Source of the DNA: Terramyces sp. JEL0728
Taxonomy: Eukaryota > Chytridiomycota > Chytridiomycetes > Rhizophydiales > Terramycetaceae
Direction: 5' to 3'
Assembly: GCA_027603945.1 (NCBI GenBank)
Contig: JADIIU010000216.1
Location: 1-13,482, forward strand
DNA: 13,482 bases
The notes under the pieces are model-generated. The model ran no database searches. It was not told the DNA's origin and saw only the letters and a program-made list of their open reading frames with translations. The position numbers and the translations under genes are program-made. Of the stretch, positions 1 to 8,261 are shown piece after piece (positions within the stretch are counted from its first letter, which is position 1; each line of letters begins with the position of its first letter).

Positions 1-38
1 ACTACACTACTCGAAAGAATCTATACTACACTACTCGA
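1..38. repeat. Two copies of a 14-nt direct repeat at the window edge
   Basis: The 14-mer ACTACACTACTCGA occurs exactly at 1-14 and again at 25-38, a 24-nt period. Only two copies are visible and the array may continue to the left of the window. It lies just downstream of the 3' end of the acid phosphatase gene. It could be the edge of a minisatellite. Confidence 0.6.
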
Positions 39-81
39 CCTATTTTAAAACTAACGAATCTTTATTTGCAAGAATAGGAAA

Positions 82-1022
82 TCACTTGCGGGGATTCACT
101 GCAGTGGAATGCAAGATATTTCCATTCAAATCAATGAAATCCACGTGCAAACTAGATTTGGTAATATCTGCTGCAACGAATCCATAAGATGAAGCACCCC
201 AAACCTCGGTAGATCCTTGAATATTATTATTGCAAAGACCTTCAACTTGACCGCCTGCTCCACTCTGGACAAACAAAGTGTTTTGATATTTCGCAGATTT
301 CAATGTATGTTTATGTCCGTACATGTAAGACGTGACTTTGTACTGTTGCAAGAGCTCGAGGAGACTTCCCATGTAAACACCAGTTCCATCACACGTCACC
401 AAATGATGATGGCCAAGAACAATTGTGTATTCGTAGGTATTCATTTGCTGTAATTGAGCTGCAATCCAGTCCAGTTGACGTTGATGTGTTTGGTTTTCAA
501 TTGTCCACCCTTTGGCTTTGAAGTCATCTGCAAGTTGATCATTATATCCCTGTATTAACATTTCTTACATAAAAAAGCAAGTCGGTATCAATAAATACCA
601 AACCAACAGTGAATCCCTGCAGTTGAATGGTTCTAGTGTAAAAGTAATCCGGCAAATTCCAACGTGGATGAATTTTGCTGTATTCGATTTCAGCAACTTC
701 ATTACCGTACCAATCTGATTTAGTACAGATTACCGTGATTGCCGAGAATGCAGTACCATGGTAACTGGCTGGTCAGCCCAGTAAAAGAGTTCAACCACAC
801 ACTTTGCCATTTCGGATCAGTTACAGAGGTTACCCCATTGTTATAGAAATTGTCTCCAAGCGCAATAACGAATTGCGCATTCCTTTGAGTACCAACAGAA
901 TCCATTTGCTTGCCAACTGCCTGCAATTCAGTGATATGATAGTCTGCACCCCAATCACCCAGCGCAAGGAAAGACAGCTTGGTTTGTGCAATAACCAGTT
1001 GAAGCAGAACAGCCAATTTCAT
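82..1022 (-). CDS. Purple (tartrate-resistant type 5-like) acid phosphatase, secreted
   Basis: A metallophosphoesterase that hydrolyses phosphomonoesters at a two-metal centre. Three exons (1022-734, 714-569, 549-82) give 300 residues, close to mammalian TRAP. The family's metal-ligand blocks are all present: GDWG (D23), GDNFY (D57, Y60), GNHDWY (N95, H96), GHHH (H192) and YGHKH (H224, H226). The 19-nt introns are GTAATCTGTACTAAATCAG (715-733), which splits the Asp codon of GNHD, and GTAAGAAATGTTAATACAG (550-568), between codons. Without removing them the frame breaks inside conserved blocks. I chose the Met at 1022 because it starts a short hydrophobic signal-like segment (MKLAVLLQLVIAQ) just before the catalytic domain; an in-frame Met at 1046 is the alternative. 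The protein is probably secreted or vacuolar. An AATAAA on the minus strand (61-66) lies 16 nt after the stop. Confidence 0.93.
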
Positions 1023-1426
1023 TACTTTGGTTATGGTTCCACTCAATTTATAAAGTACTTTGAACGTGCATCGATTTGAATATTGCCATCTCTATCAACA
1101 GACAAAACGTGGTTCTAGAGCATCTTTGGTTATTCTTTTTTATATGGTAAATACTTTATACAACTACTAGAAAGAAGAGCACCTGCCATTAGATAAAACC
1201 TGATTCAATCAATTAGACTCTGCTTCGAGATCGTAGTTGTCCATACCATGTGTTGCAAGCACAAGCTTCTGGAAACACGTTGTGACAAATTAGGTGTCAT
1301 TTGACAAAAAAGAATTGGTTGATATTTCTCAAACGGCAATGTTAAAGAGTGGATCGTAGCTGAAATATCAATGCACTTTGTGTCAATTTAAAACAAAAAT
1401 TTACAATTCCTTTGCATTTATTAGAT
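1023..1426. other. Gap with leftover protein-like minus-strand frames
   Basis: This gap lies between the acid phosphatase start and the Sel1 ORF stop. The right part shows three successive minus-strand open stretches in different frames: a short one just after the Sel1 stop, then 1387-1205, then 1289-1209. The last reads KLVLATHGMDNYDLEAESN before a stop, which looks like a protein C-terminus. None has a start codon and no canonical 18-21 nt intron joins them cleanly. They may be a decayed 3' part of the Sel1 gene or another relic. The part next to the phosphatase start (about 1023-1200) should hold its promoter; no clear TATA box is seen. Confidence 0.3.
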
Positions 1427-1729
1427 TCATCTTCTGGTAAAAGTATTTTGCTTTAAATGAGGTAGAGGGCGGGTGAGCGACTCAATTTTCTGTCGGGCAG
1501 ATGTATTTCCTTGGTTTGCTGCCTTTTGGTACCATTCCAGCGCAGTTGAAAGATCTTTATCTTCGTAGAGTTTTCCAAGGTTGTATTGTGCAGATGAATT
1601 TCCTTTATCTGCAGCATTTTTGTACCGCTCGAATGCCTTTGCATAATCTGGTTCTACCCCCTTGCCGTACTGATAGAGATAACCAATGTTGTTTTTTGCG
1701 AAAAATGTGGGTAGCAATGGTTGAACCAA
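1427..1729 (-). pseudogene. Sel1-repeat (SLR) protein, 5' end missing or broken
   Basis: The translation carries tandem Sel1-like TPR repeats: NNIGYLYQYGKGVEPDYAKA followed by AAD-KGNSSAQYNLGKLYE and ALEWYQKAANQGNTSARQKI. Spacing of about 30-36 residues and the A-x-x-x-LG-x-x-Y and W/R-Y-x-x-AA positions are typical. Sel1 repeats are helical-hairpin scaffolds for protein binding. The frame is closed upstream by a TGA and contains no ATG. No 3' splice site in the right phase is visible, so the N-terminus is missing or the gene has decayed. An AATAAA (minus strand, 1417-1422) lies a few nt after the stop, which suggests this is a genuine 3' end. It is probably a fragment of a longer repeat protein, or a gene broken by an indel in the A6 run near 1698-1703. 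Confidence 0.6.
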
Positions 1730-1785
1730 CCGCAGATATCAAATATCTACAGTAAATATTTTGGACTGCAATCCTACCGCATTAA

Positions 1786-1890
1786 TATTTGCAGACATTG
1801 GAATTCAAAGATCTGACGAATAAAGATATTCTAATTCAGTGCTTGGGATTGATTGGTGATGTTTCCGAGAATTTTTCAACAAATGACTAA
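1786..1890 (+). other. Exon-like open stretch upstream of the 1859-2786 gene, frame +2
   Basis: Between an in-frame TAA (1783-1785) and TAA (1888-1890), the plus strand encodes a peptide ending GLIGDVSENFSTND, preceded by LEFKDLTNKDILIQC. It has normal amino-acid composition and no ATG. It overlaps the start of the next gene in a different frame. A one-base change in the T5 run at 1872-1876 would fuse it to that gene's frame, so it may be the true upstream coding part, broken by an indel. No 18-21 nt GT-AG intron achieves the same shift. Confidence 0.3.
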
Positions 1891-2786
1891 ATTCCAATAC
1901 ACACAAAATAGAGAGCGTTTTCTACTTGCTGGATTCCTATTAAAGTGCAAAGTGGCAATTCCTAAAATCCAGCTAATGACCAATCTTTCTATATTAATGT
2001 TGAATGACTGGAAGCAGCTTTTGATTGATAATAATCTGTTTCAACTTACATTACTGGAATACAATGCAGTTTTGGATCATTATTCACAAAAGTATACTCA
2101 TCCAACACTGCAATTGATAGAGATTGACGATTTCAAGGATAAGTGGCCAGAGAAACATTTATTGCTGCCCAATAGAATGGAAGAGTTTTTGTTTAGCGGT
2201 TTAGGTAGATATTACTAACGTAGAAACGAATCCTTCAGTGGATAGTGCTGTTGCGGATGGGGATATGTTTAATGGGAAATCGCTTTTTAGAACTCGCAAC
2301 CCACCTATTCCAACAACAAATACAACTGCAGACATATATCATGCATTAGTGGATCAATATCTGCACAGGAATTCAGCAAGATCTATTTCTGGATCAAACA
2401 GCCAGCCCATCAGAAGCAACTCTTTTAAACCAAACAGTGTAAACAAGAAATCCACACAAAAACCAGTACTTGCATTTCACAAACGGCAGTCGATTTCTCA
2501 GTCAAGTAGCCCGCAAGTTCATTCTTCAACGCTATCATCTAGAAACCAAAAATCAACTCAACCTTTAATTGAAAAATATCTATTTTCAACTCCAAAACAT
2601 TCTTCAACTGAATATTGGGATTTGCCAACCAAAAAGAGCATTCCATCTGCAGAGTGCACTCTTTCACAACCTCCTGTTGAAACCCCAATAGATTATTTGG
2701 ACGACACAGAAATTGAGCAATGGGATGAAAGTGCATCAGAAGTAGAAGTTGAGATACATACAGATTCAGAGAGTGGATCTATTTAG
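1859..2786 (+). CDS. Unrecognised protein with Ser/Thr-rich middle and acidic tail
   Basis: I do not recognise this protein. Two exons (1859-2204 and 2224-2786) joined over the 19-nt intron GTAGATATTACTAACGTAG give 302 residues with the frame exactly kept, and the intron has a perfect TACTAAC-like branch. Residues 1-115 look like a helical globular segment rich in Leu, Ile and Lys. The rest is low complexity: many Ser, Asn, Gln and Pro, then an acidic end with DDTEIEQWDESASEVEVE, suggesting a disordered regulatory tail. The ATG at 1859 is the first Met of the frame but may not be the real start, because a protein-like frame lies just upstream. Similarly, an open frame at 2812-2943 ends on an AATAAA and could be a further 3' exon. 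It converges with the kinase gene at 2989. Confidence 0.6.
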
Positions 2787-2811
2787 AAGACAGTGCAAGG
2801 ATGGCACATAA

Positions 2812-2943
2812 GGAAAAGCTGTAGATTTACATGGAAATATGCTTGAATTGCATTACAAACCCGCCTTCCCATTGTATTTCAATCCAAAGAAATCTGGATA
2901 TTTGTGTTGCAAAAAGAACACTTATACGGGAAATATCAAATAA
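2812..2943 (+). other. Possible additional 3' exon or relic
   Basis: An open frame follows a TAA at 2809-2811 and reads through KPAFPLYFNPKKSGYLCCKK to a stop at 2941-2943. The stop lies inside AAATAAA (AATAAA at 2939-2944), as in several other genes here, so this could be the real end of the upstream plus-strand gene. A GT at 2773 with an AG at 2812 would keep the frame, but the implied 40-nt intron is twice the local norm and lacks a clear branch site. Left as a candidate. Confidence 0.25.
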
Positions 2944-2988
2944 AAAAAGTATTCAGTTCTATAAATAATTAAAAAACTTTTATTGCAA

Positions 2989-3915
2989 TTAACTGGTTAA
3001 TAACGCAGACAATTCCCTTCGTTCACTCTCTTGCTTTTCAATGGATATATCTTGTGTTGCAAACCCAAAATCAATTATAAACACTCCACCATTTTCATCG
3101 AGCAACACGTTTTGTTTTTTGATATCATTGTGTAGAATCCCTCTTTCATGAATTTTATCAAGTGCATCTAATAACTGCTGTTGTTTTTCATTGGTTAGTT
3201 CATTCAAGTTTGTAGTTGTACCACATACAGAAAACCCAATGCAATACCATTTGTTTGCCAAATATCCTTGGAAAGCCAACACAGGAATGCAATCACCCTG
3301 CAAATCTGATAATTGCTTGTATATTCCAACTTCATTTTGCATTTCCTCCAACATATCTTCATATTTTTGTAATTCACCAACTTTTAGAGCAATGTGTTGT
3401 CCATTAACGTTTTCCAAATATACAGTACATCTACCGCTACCTAAAACTTTTGAAAATTTAAAATCATGTAAATAAAATTGATGACAAATGCCCTGCGTCA
3501 GAGTTGTTTCAGTGCTACTCCTAGCAGATATTCCCATTCTTTTACCATTCTTTCCATTACCAGCATTACCAGATTGTTTATTGATTCTGTTCTTGTTAGT
3601 GTTTTTTCTATTTGGTTGATTATCCCTTTTTGAACTTTTCCTTGAACTGCTAATTGAACTATCCTTTGCATTGAGCCTAGTAGTGATTGTGCGTGGTTCT
3701 CTATGTGTCTGTAAATCTGATTCTTTGATAACACTGTTAAAATAATTGAAACATTGTAAAATGGTCGGACTTGGATTACTACTTGTGTACTGGATTCCTG
3801 GTGATAAATATAACTCAATGGTAGCAATTCCATTTCGTGTAGTGGTTTTAGTATATGCGAACCAAGTTGTTTCATAAGAAGTAAGAATCCCGAATCGCAC
3901 CTTGTTTATAGTCAT
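2989..3915 (-). CDS. Nuclease-fold (Crinkler-associated type) plus protein kinase-like protein, 5' end disrupted
   Basis: From the Met at 3915 it encodes 308 residues. Residues about 150-295 form a small kinase domain: glycine loop LGSGRCTVYL, Lys178 in ALKV, Glu195, catalytic loop ILHNDIKKQN (H262, D264, N269; HND in place of HRD) and IDFG (D282). The domain ends about 25 residues after DFG, as in short kinases that occur in large families in Glomeromycota and chytrids. The N-terminal VRFGILTSYETTWFAY, with QLYRYM just upstream at about 3916-3933, matches the C-terminal half of the restriction-endonuclease-like domain found before such kinases. The two domains are joined by a basic, Asn/Ser/Lys-rich linker (about 80-140). 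The frame is open upstream only to 3981, so the annotated Met is internal to the nuclease domain and the 5' half is broken. An AATAAA (2979-2984) follows the stop. Confidence 0.75.
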   Translation of the reverse strand: MTINKVRFGILTSYETTWFAYTKTTTRNGIATIELYLSPGIQYTSSNPSPTILQCFNYFNSVIKESDLQTHREPRTITTRLNAKDSSISSSRKSSKRDNQPNRKNTNKNRINKQSGNAGNGKNGKRMGISARSSTETTLTQGICHQFYLHDFKFSKVLGSGRCTVYLENVNGQHIALKVGELQKYEDMLEEMQNEVGIYKQLSDLQGDCIPVLAFQGYLANKWYCIGFSVCGTTTNLNELTNEKQQQLLDALDKIHERGILHNDIKKQNVLLDENGGVFIIDFGFATQDISIEKQESERRELSALLTS

Positions 3916-4152
3916 ATATCGATATAATTGTTTGATGGCTGACGCAGCAGCACTTTTGCTTTTGTGGTAGCCAGAAATATACTACAGCATTATTGCCTGT
4001 CTTTTCGAAACTTGATGGTAACTCGACTGTTAACGAGTACAGTTTTTATTAAGAGGTCTAGAAATGAGGTTATTTCGAATTTGCCATTCTCTGACTAATC
4101 AAAGACGAATTTCAAACAAATGTTGCAAATTGAGGAATACCATGGTATACAA
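3916..4152 (-). pseudogene. Disrupted 5' part of the nuclease-kinase gene
   Basis: Upstream of the internal Met the same frame continues (SAIKQLYRYM) to a TAG at 3982-3984. Two other minus-strand frames are open in turn across about 3950-4110, with protein-like content. No 18-22 nt GT-AG intron connects them in phase, so either small indels or decay separate them. The PPP4R4-like gene's stop lies immediately to the right (4153), leaving little room for a promoter. A plus-strand ORF here (4064-4288) looks like an antisense shadow. Confidence 0.4.
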
Positions 4153-6729
4153 TTACTTTTTATTTAATAGTTCGGTGCTCTTTTTTGTTACAACTTTTTT
4201 CTATGTCAGCAAGTCGCTCACCTTTTTTATATCCACTTCCATTGATTTCACTTCTTCCTTTTTCAGCTGTGCCGGAGGTGTGTCTTGATTATTTAAATTG
4301 TACCTTTCTTGAAACTTGGTGCTTTTGGAGTTGGTGGTTTAATAGGCGGCAGCTCTGGCTTTTTAGTAGTACTTATTTTCATTTTTGAGCTCGAGGGTTC
4401 TATTTTCCTAGTTGATCCAGTTGTAATCTTTTTCACAAGCTCCTTTTTTTTGATTGTCAAATTTACAAAGTACTTTGACTCGTATTCTTCCTTTTGCAGA
4501 TCTTTTTCAGGTGTATCCATTGATTCCCACTTGTATGCGGAAAATAAATAAGGATCAGTGATACTTTCATTTGAATTCAAAGTTTTCATTCTCTCATTTC
4601 CAAAGGCTTCTAAACCAAAAGCCTGTGCGACATTTGCAGGTTTTTGGCAGCAGCTTTCCTGATTCAGTAAGCCGTGTTGTGCGTAGAATCTGTTCATTGC
4701 TGCCATGACTTCGTTGTCTGAATCCCTCGTTGCCAATGGCTCCGTTGCATCAATCAATTTACTAAGCAACAAGGAATCTGTAGGCAGGCGGATAATATGT
4801 CTCACCATTGGAAGCAGCGCAACGTACTTTAGTCTGATATTGGGAATCGGGTCTCTGGATAAAGCAAAATATGAAGTCAAGAAATATTCTCTGAAAAACT
4901 TTCCAGAGAATTGTTCAAGAATGCGTTCGCATACATCGAAAAACAATATTCTGATATGGCAATTCTGGTCTTCTTTTACATCCAAGTTAATCAAAAAATA
5001 CCCAGGAATTGTCTGAGCAGATTTTCTTGGGTTTCCATTTTCCTGATGTTGCGGAATATAGAAACTAGTATGTTAATTGATTTGATTTTGATAGTTACAG
5101 GAAAGTTATCTGTGATTAGTTTAAATAGCAATGGTGAATGTTGTTCGTACAATGTTTCTGAATCTATTATTGATATTAATGCATTAAAGGAATCAAGAAC
5201 AAACAAGTGAGTTCTCCAGTCAATATTTGGTGTGTTGTCGAAACTTTTTCTCTTTTCAAGAATTAATTTCAAAATAGACTCTGTATTGTTTCCCTGTTTG
5301 AATGTAGGATCTCTACCAAAGTTGTTTAATATCTTTTCAATGTTTTTGAATACTGGAGTGTAAACCAGCTTGTTTTTAGACAAAACCAAGCGTGGAAATA
5401 GCTCCTTTAGTATTCTGTAGCAGTTGCTACCGAGCATGTCCGTTAACTTGTTAGTATTATGTACCTCGTGGAAAAACGATGCAAATGTGATTGATATTTT
5501 TTCACTCTCGTCATGCACAAAGCTAGCGAGCAGTTTTTCCAGTTTAAAAGACTCAAATAGTGCTGGTTTCATTGCTTTGACAATGGCCGGATAATTGTAA
5601 GCACAGTTCTGTCTAATATTCTCGTCGCTTGATGCTGATAGTGTTTGGTAGTAAGAAACAAAATATTTCTTGTCTGATTCTTTAAGTTCGTCTTTCGCTG
5701 ACCAAATAAATATCCCAAACAATTCAGATATTGTTTTTACCAACTTTGGGTTGTTTTCTTCTACAATTTTTTTCCAATAAGGTATATAATTGTTTACCCG
5801 CTGATCTAGATCCATAAACTCTCCGTAATTAGTATAATTTGTAATTGCCGCGGCTTGCACTGTGATTTCCTCGTCTTTGAGTAGCTCCAGGTACACTGGA
5901 AATATATGCTTTTTTGTAATAGAACTTCCAAGGGCTTTTATGACAGGGTTCAGATGGAAACACATGGATTTCCTCACTTCATAATCCGTATCCTCGCACA
6001 GATTTATAAACTTTTGAAGCACAATCTGGTCAATCTTTTTTGGATCCAGCCGGCATATTATAGTTCCCAGTAGCCTTCCTGTCCAGATTCTAAATTGTGC
6101 TGGTTGTCCTAGGTTTAAATCTCCTATTGTATCTGGCAAAATCTGTACTTAGCATCAATTACTTTTATCCTGACTTCTTCCGACGGTAGTTTGTTGATGC
6201 AGCTAATGAGTACATCCTTCCACACCTTTGACACCTCTTCATTCTTGTATTTAAGCAAAACATTTGCAATCTCCAGTACCTGGTTTACCTTTTGTGCAGG
6301 TAAGCGTGAAATTATTTCCTCTATTGCAAGTCCTACTTCCCGCTGTACTGCCAGAGGTTCCAATTTAACATTATGCTACATTAGTCAATGTAACCAGTAT
6401 TTCAGGCAATAATTTGTCGAAACAGAAATCTCTGTGCGTCCCCATTGATATTCTTTTTAAATTTCTGATCAGACTGCATTTTTGGACCATAGTGCCATTC
6501 CTAAATATTAGGTTTATTTACTTTACAATGTACAGGTATTTATCAGTATCTGAAAGATCATCATCCACTGAAAATTGCTTGATTTCCTCTTCGGTCTATT
6601 TAAAATATCAATTACCCTTCCTGTCTTTTTTGACATGCGGACTTCTGCCATTCCTCTTATTTCGTCTGCTAATGATAGCTCGTCTGCGGGCACAACCTCA
6701 TCCCAATTCCAATCGTCTACTGTAGTCAT
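4153..6729 (-). CDS. PPP4R4: HEAT-repeat regulatory subunit of protein phosphatase 4, PPP4R4 type
   Basis: Seven exons (6729-6616, 6595-6522, 6500-6395, 6375-6163, 6142-4304, 4283-4222, 4200-4153) give about 818 residues, near the animal PPP4R4 length. The PPP4R4 N-terminal signature is recreated only by splicing: GR|TEEEIKQFSVDDDLSD at residues about 37-54. Other family blocks are DTDYEVRKSMC, NCAYNYPAI and FSGKFFREYF, within HEAT-like helical pairs. The tail is Lys/Pro-rich. In animals this protein binds the PP4 catalytic subunit in the cytosol. Introns are 20, 21, 19, 20, 20 and 21 nt (6596-6615, 6501-6521, 6376-6394, 6143-6162, 4284-4303, 4201-4221). The last is least certain; without it the protein ends at the TAG inside it. 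One frameshift is needed: the T6 run (A6 at 4993-4998 on the plus strand) must gain one base. An AATAAA lies just before the stop. Confidence 0.9.
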
Positions 6730-6751
6730 ATTATTGAAAAGGAAATTCTCT

Positions 6752-6911
6752 ATGAGTGACGTGTTCCATGACGTGATTCAAGGCTTCACTGAACAACCCT
6801 ATACTTTAATTAATGTGTTGCCATCTATTGATACAGGCGGTTATTTATGAAGCAGCTGGTGTTTTAAAATGGTTACATTCAAATATATTAGTCCTGGACT
6901 TGCACGTATGA
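6752..6911 (+). CDS. Small unrecognised protein, two exons (candidate)
   Basis: An ATG at 6752, divergent from the PPP4R4-like start with 22 nt between them, opens a frame MSDVFHDVIQGFTEQPYTLI. Removing a 22-nt GT-AG segment (6815-6836, branch-like ATTGAT then ACAG) keeps phase 0 and continues with AVIYEAAGVLKWLHSN to a TGA at 6909-6911, 45 residues in all. Without the intron the frame stops at 6850 (32 residues). The 3' end would overlap the tail of the SYLF-SH3 gene on the other strand by 24 nt. Composition is protein-like and amphipathic-helical, but I recognise no family. The proposed intron is one nt longer than the others here. Confidence 0.4.
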
Positions 6912-7936
6912 TACCGGAAAGACTCCCTTTACACCATCGCAAGACCCTTCAAACCACTCGCCTTCCTGCTTAACGACCCACACCTCCTGCCCCTCTTTGA
7001 TTGGCAAATCACCATCTTGCTGTGGGCTGAAATCGTACAATACAACAGCTTTTCTTGGTTTGCCTGGCTTGCTTGCTGCAGCTGGTTTGACGCTGGCACC
7101 AGCAGGCTTTGATTGTTTAGGTATGAGTGTATTTTTTTTAGAGAAAATGTTTAGTTTAGGCTGAGGGTTTCTGTCGAGACTTCCTGGATAAATAGTATTG
7201 TCTGAGCCGGCTACATCTTGGTTTGTCTTTGTACCGAGATTTCCAAATTTAAGATTCAGCATTCGGTACAAAGGGTCAGCATGTGGGGGTGGGGGTACTT
7301 TTCCCGACAGGATTTCCATGCCCCTAACTTTTCGACCATATAATTCCTTGTTTGCCTTATCTCGTGGTGTGATAATTGTTCCTTCAAATGAAATCCCGGC
7401 AAAGAAACCTTTAGATTTGGAATAAGAATATATTGGTGCTGGATGAATGATGGCTAATATTAATTAGAGTTACATCCTCCAGCTTCTGATGAGCGTCCGG
7501 TTGGTCCTGCTGCAACAGAGATGTTTCCCCCAAGAGTGCAATTTCCGTGAGCAAACGCATGTACTGCTGCTGAATTATTCAAAACAAATATAACATCGGT
7601 TATTTGCGCTCCAATTTGCGCTCCGCTAAGTTAATTACTATTACACTCCAACCCCACCAGCTGCAATGGCACAAGGAGCTGACCATGTTCCATCGTCTAA
7701 TTTCGCAACTACCAATCCAGTTCCTGCTCTTCCAGACCACAAAACTCCGGCTTTGACAATGGTAATGATTGCAATTCTAAAGTCAAGACCGCTTACCCTC
7801 TAGCTTTTTCAATAATGTTTTTTGGAATGAGAGTGGCATCAAGCTGATTAGTTCCCTTTACAAAATGGTCAAGGATAGAAGCTGCTTTATCGCAAGTGAT
7901 AGCCAATGATTCTGGCAGTGGATTATGCAACTTCAT
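6888..7936 (-). CDS. SYLF (Ysc84) lipid/actin-binding domain plus SH3 protein, Lsb3/Ysc84-like
   Basis: Four exons (7936-7797, 7776-7645, 7625-7474, 7453-6888) give 329 residues. Residues 1 to about 195 are a SYLF domain: start MKLHNPLPESLAITCDKAA, then GIAIITIVKAGVLWSGRAGTG, DGTWSAPCAIAAGG, CTLGGNISVAAGPTGR, YSYSKSKGFFAGISFEGT and ILSGKVPPPP. Residues 275-329 are an SH3 domain (ALYDF-like VVLYDF, GEWFEG, GVFPVSYV). In yeast such proteins act at cortical actin patches in endocytosis, with SYLF binding phosphoinositides or actin and SH3 binding Las17/WASP prolines. Introns of 20, 19 and 20 nt (7777-7796, 7626-7644, 7454-7473) all fall inside conserved SYLF strands and are required. The Met at 7936 matches the usual family N-terminus. 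A 12-nt tandem duplication beside intron 2 repeats GAQI. Confidence 0.95.
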
Positions 7937-8021
7937 TAATGTTGGAGAAAATTTACGCGTAAACAATCACGTATTTTCATCGGTTAATTAATTTTACCAC
8001 AATTGGTCAAGATTTTACTTT
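7937..8021. promoter_or_regulatory. Possible divergent promoter with ACGCGT and GTAAACAA
   Basis: This is the 85-nt gap between the SYLF-SH3 start (minus) and a small plus-strand ORF. It contains ACGCGT at 7955-7960, identical to the fungal MCB core, directly overlapping GTAAACAA (7959-7966), a forkhead-type site. In yeast these mark cell-cycle genes. With one copy each this may be chance. Confidence 0.25.
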
Positions 8022-8217
8022 ATGACTCGAATGCAGGCTGTGAAAAGAGAGGACTGAGGAAAATGTTGGATATTTAGGCTTGAATTCCAAGGCAGACAGC
8101 ATTCGGGAATTGATAAATACAGCCCGGACTTGTATTGCAATGATTGGAGATTGCCATGTTTTTATGGCTATGCTGATCAAGCCTCCAGTGGACCACTCTA
8201 AAGTACAGTTTAGTTGA
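8022..8217 (+). CDS. Small unrecognised ORF with a frame break (candidate)
   Basis: The ATG at 8022 starts MTRMQAVK, then the frame stops at a TGA. The +1 frame is open from 8044 to a TGA at 8215-8217 and reads NVGYLGLNSKADSIREL and GDCHVFMAMLIKPPVDHSK, with the look of real coding. The two could be joined by a 19-nt GT-AG segment after GCT (purine-rich, with no good branch site) or by a one-base change in an A4 run, giving about 58-64 residues. The antisense ORF at 8007-8222 has a poorer composition and is taken as its shadow. No family recognised. Confidence 0.35.
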
Positions 8218-8261
8218 GGCAAAATACATTACTTTTTTGCATGTTTATTTAAAGATCAAGC

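Noticed and set aside
1453..1644. Second minus-strand ORF inside the Sel1 ORF
   Set aside because: It shows the same repeat period in another frame, without family motifs, so it is a shadow of the repeat DNA.
1501..1755. Plus-strand ORF over the Sel1 region
   Set aside because: Antisense shadow of clear Sel1 repeats. Only its last codons (from about 1705) might belong to the plus-strand gene.
1856..1874. A 19-nt intron joining the frame at 1786-1890 to the 1859 gene
   Set aside because: The phase shift would fit a 19-nt intron, but neither available GT has an AG 19 nt later and there is no branch motif.
2773..2793. 21-nt GT-AG segment around the stop of the 1859-2786 gene
   Set aside because: It would remove the stop, but it has no branch-like motif at the right distance and the following frame soon stops without protein-like content.
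4064..4551. Plus-strand ORFs at 4064-4288, 4185-4388 and 4309-4551
   Set aside because: Antisense to the Lys-rich 3' exons of the PPP4R4-like gene. The Phe/Ser-rich composition is what antisense of Lys/Glu codons gives.
8007..8222. Minus-strand 71-residue ORF
   Set aside because: The opposite strand has the more natural protein composition, so this looks like its shadow.
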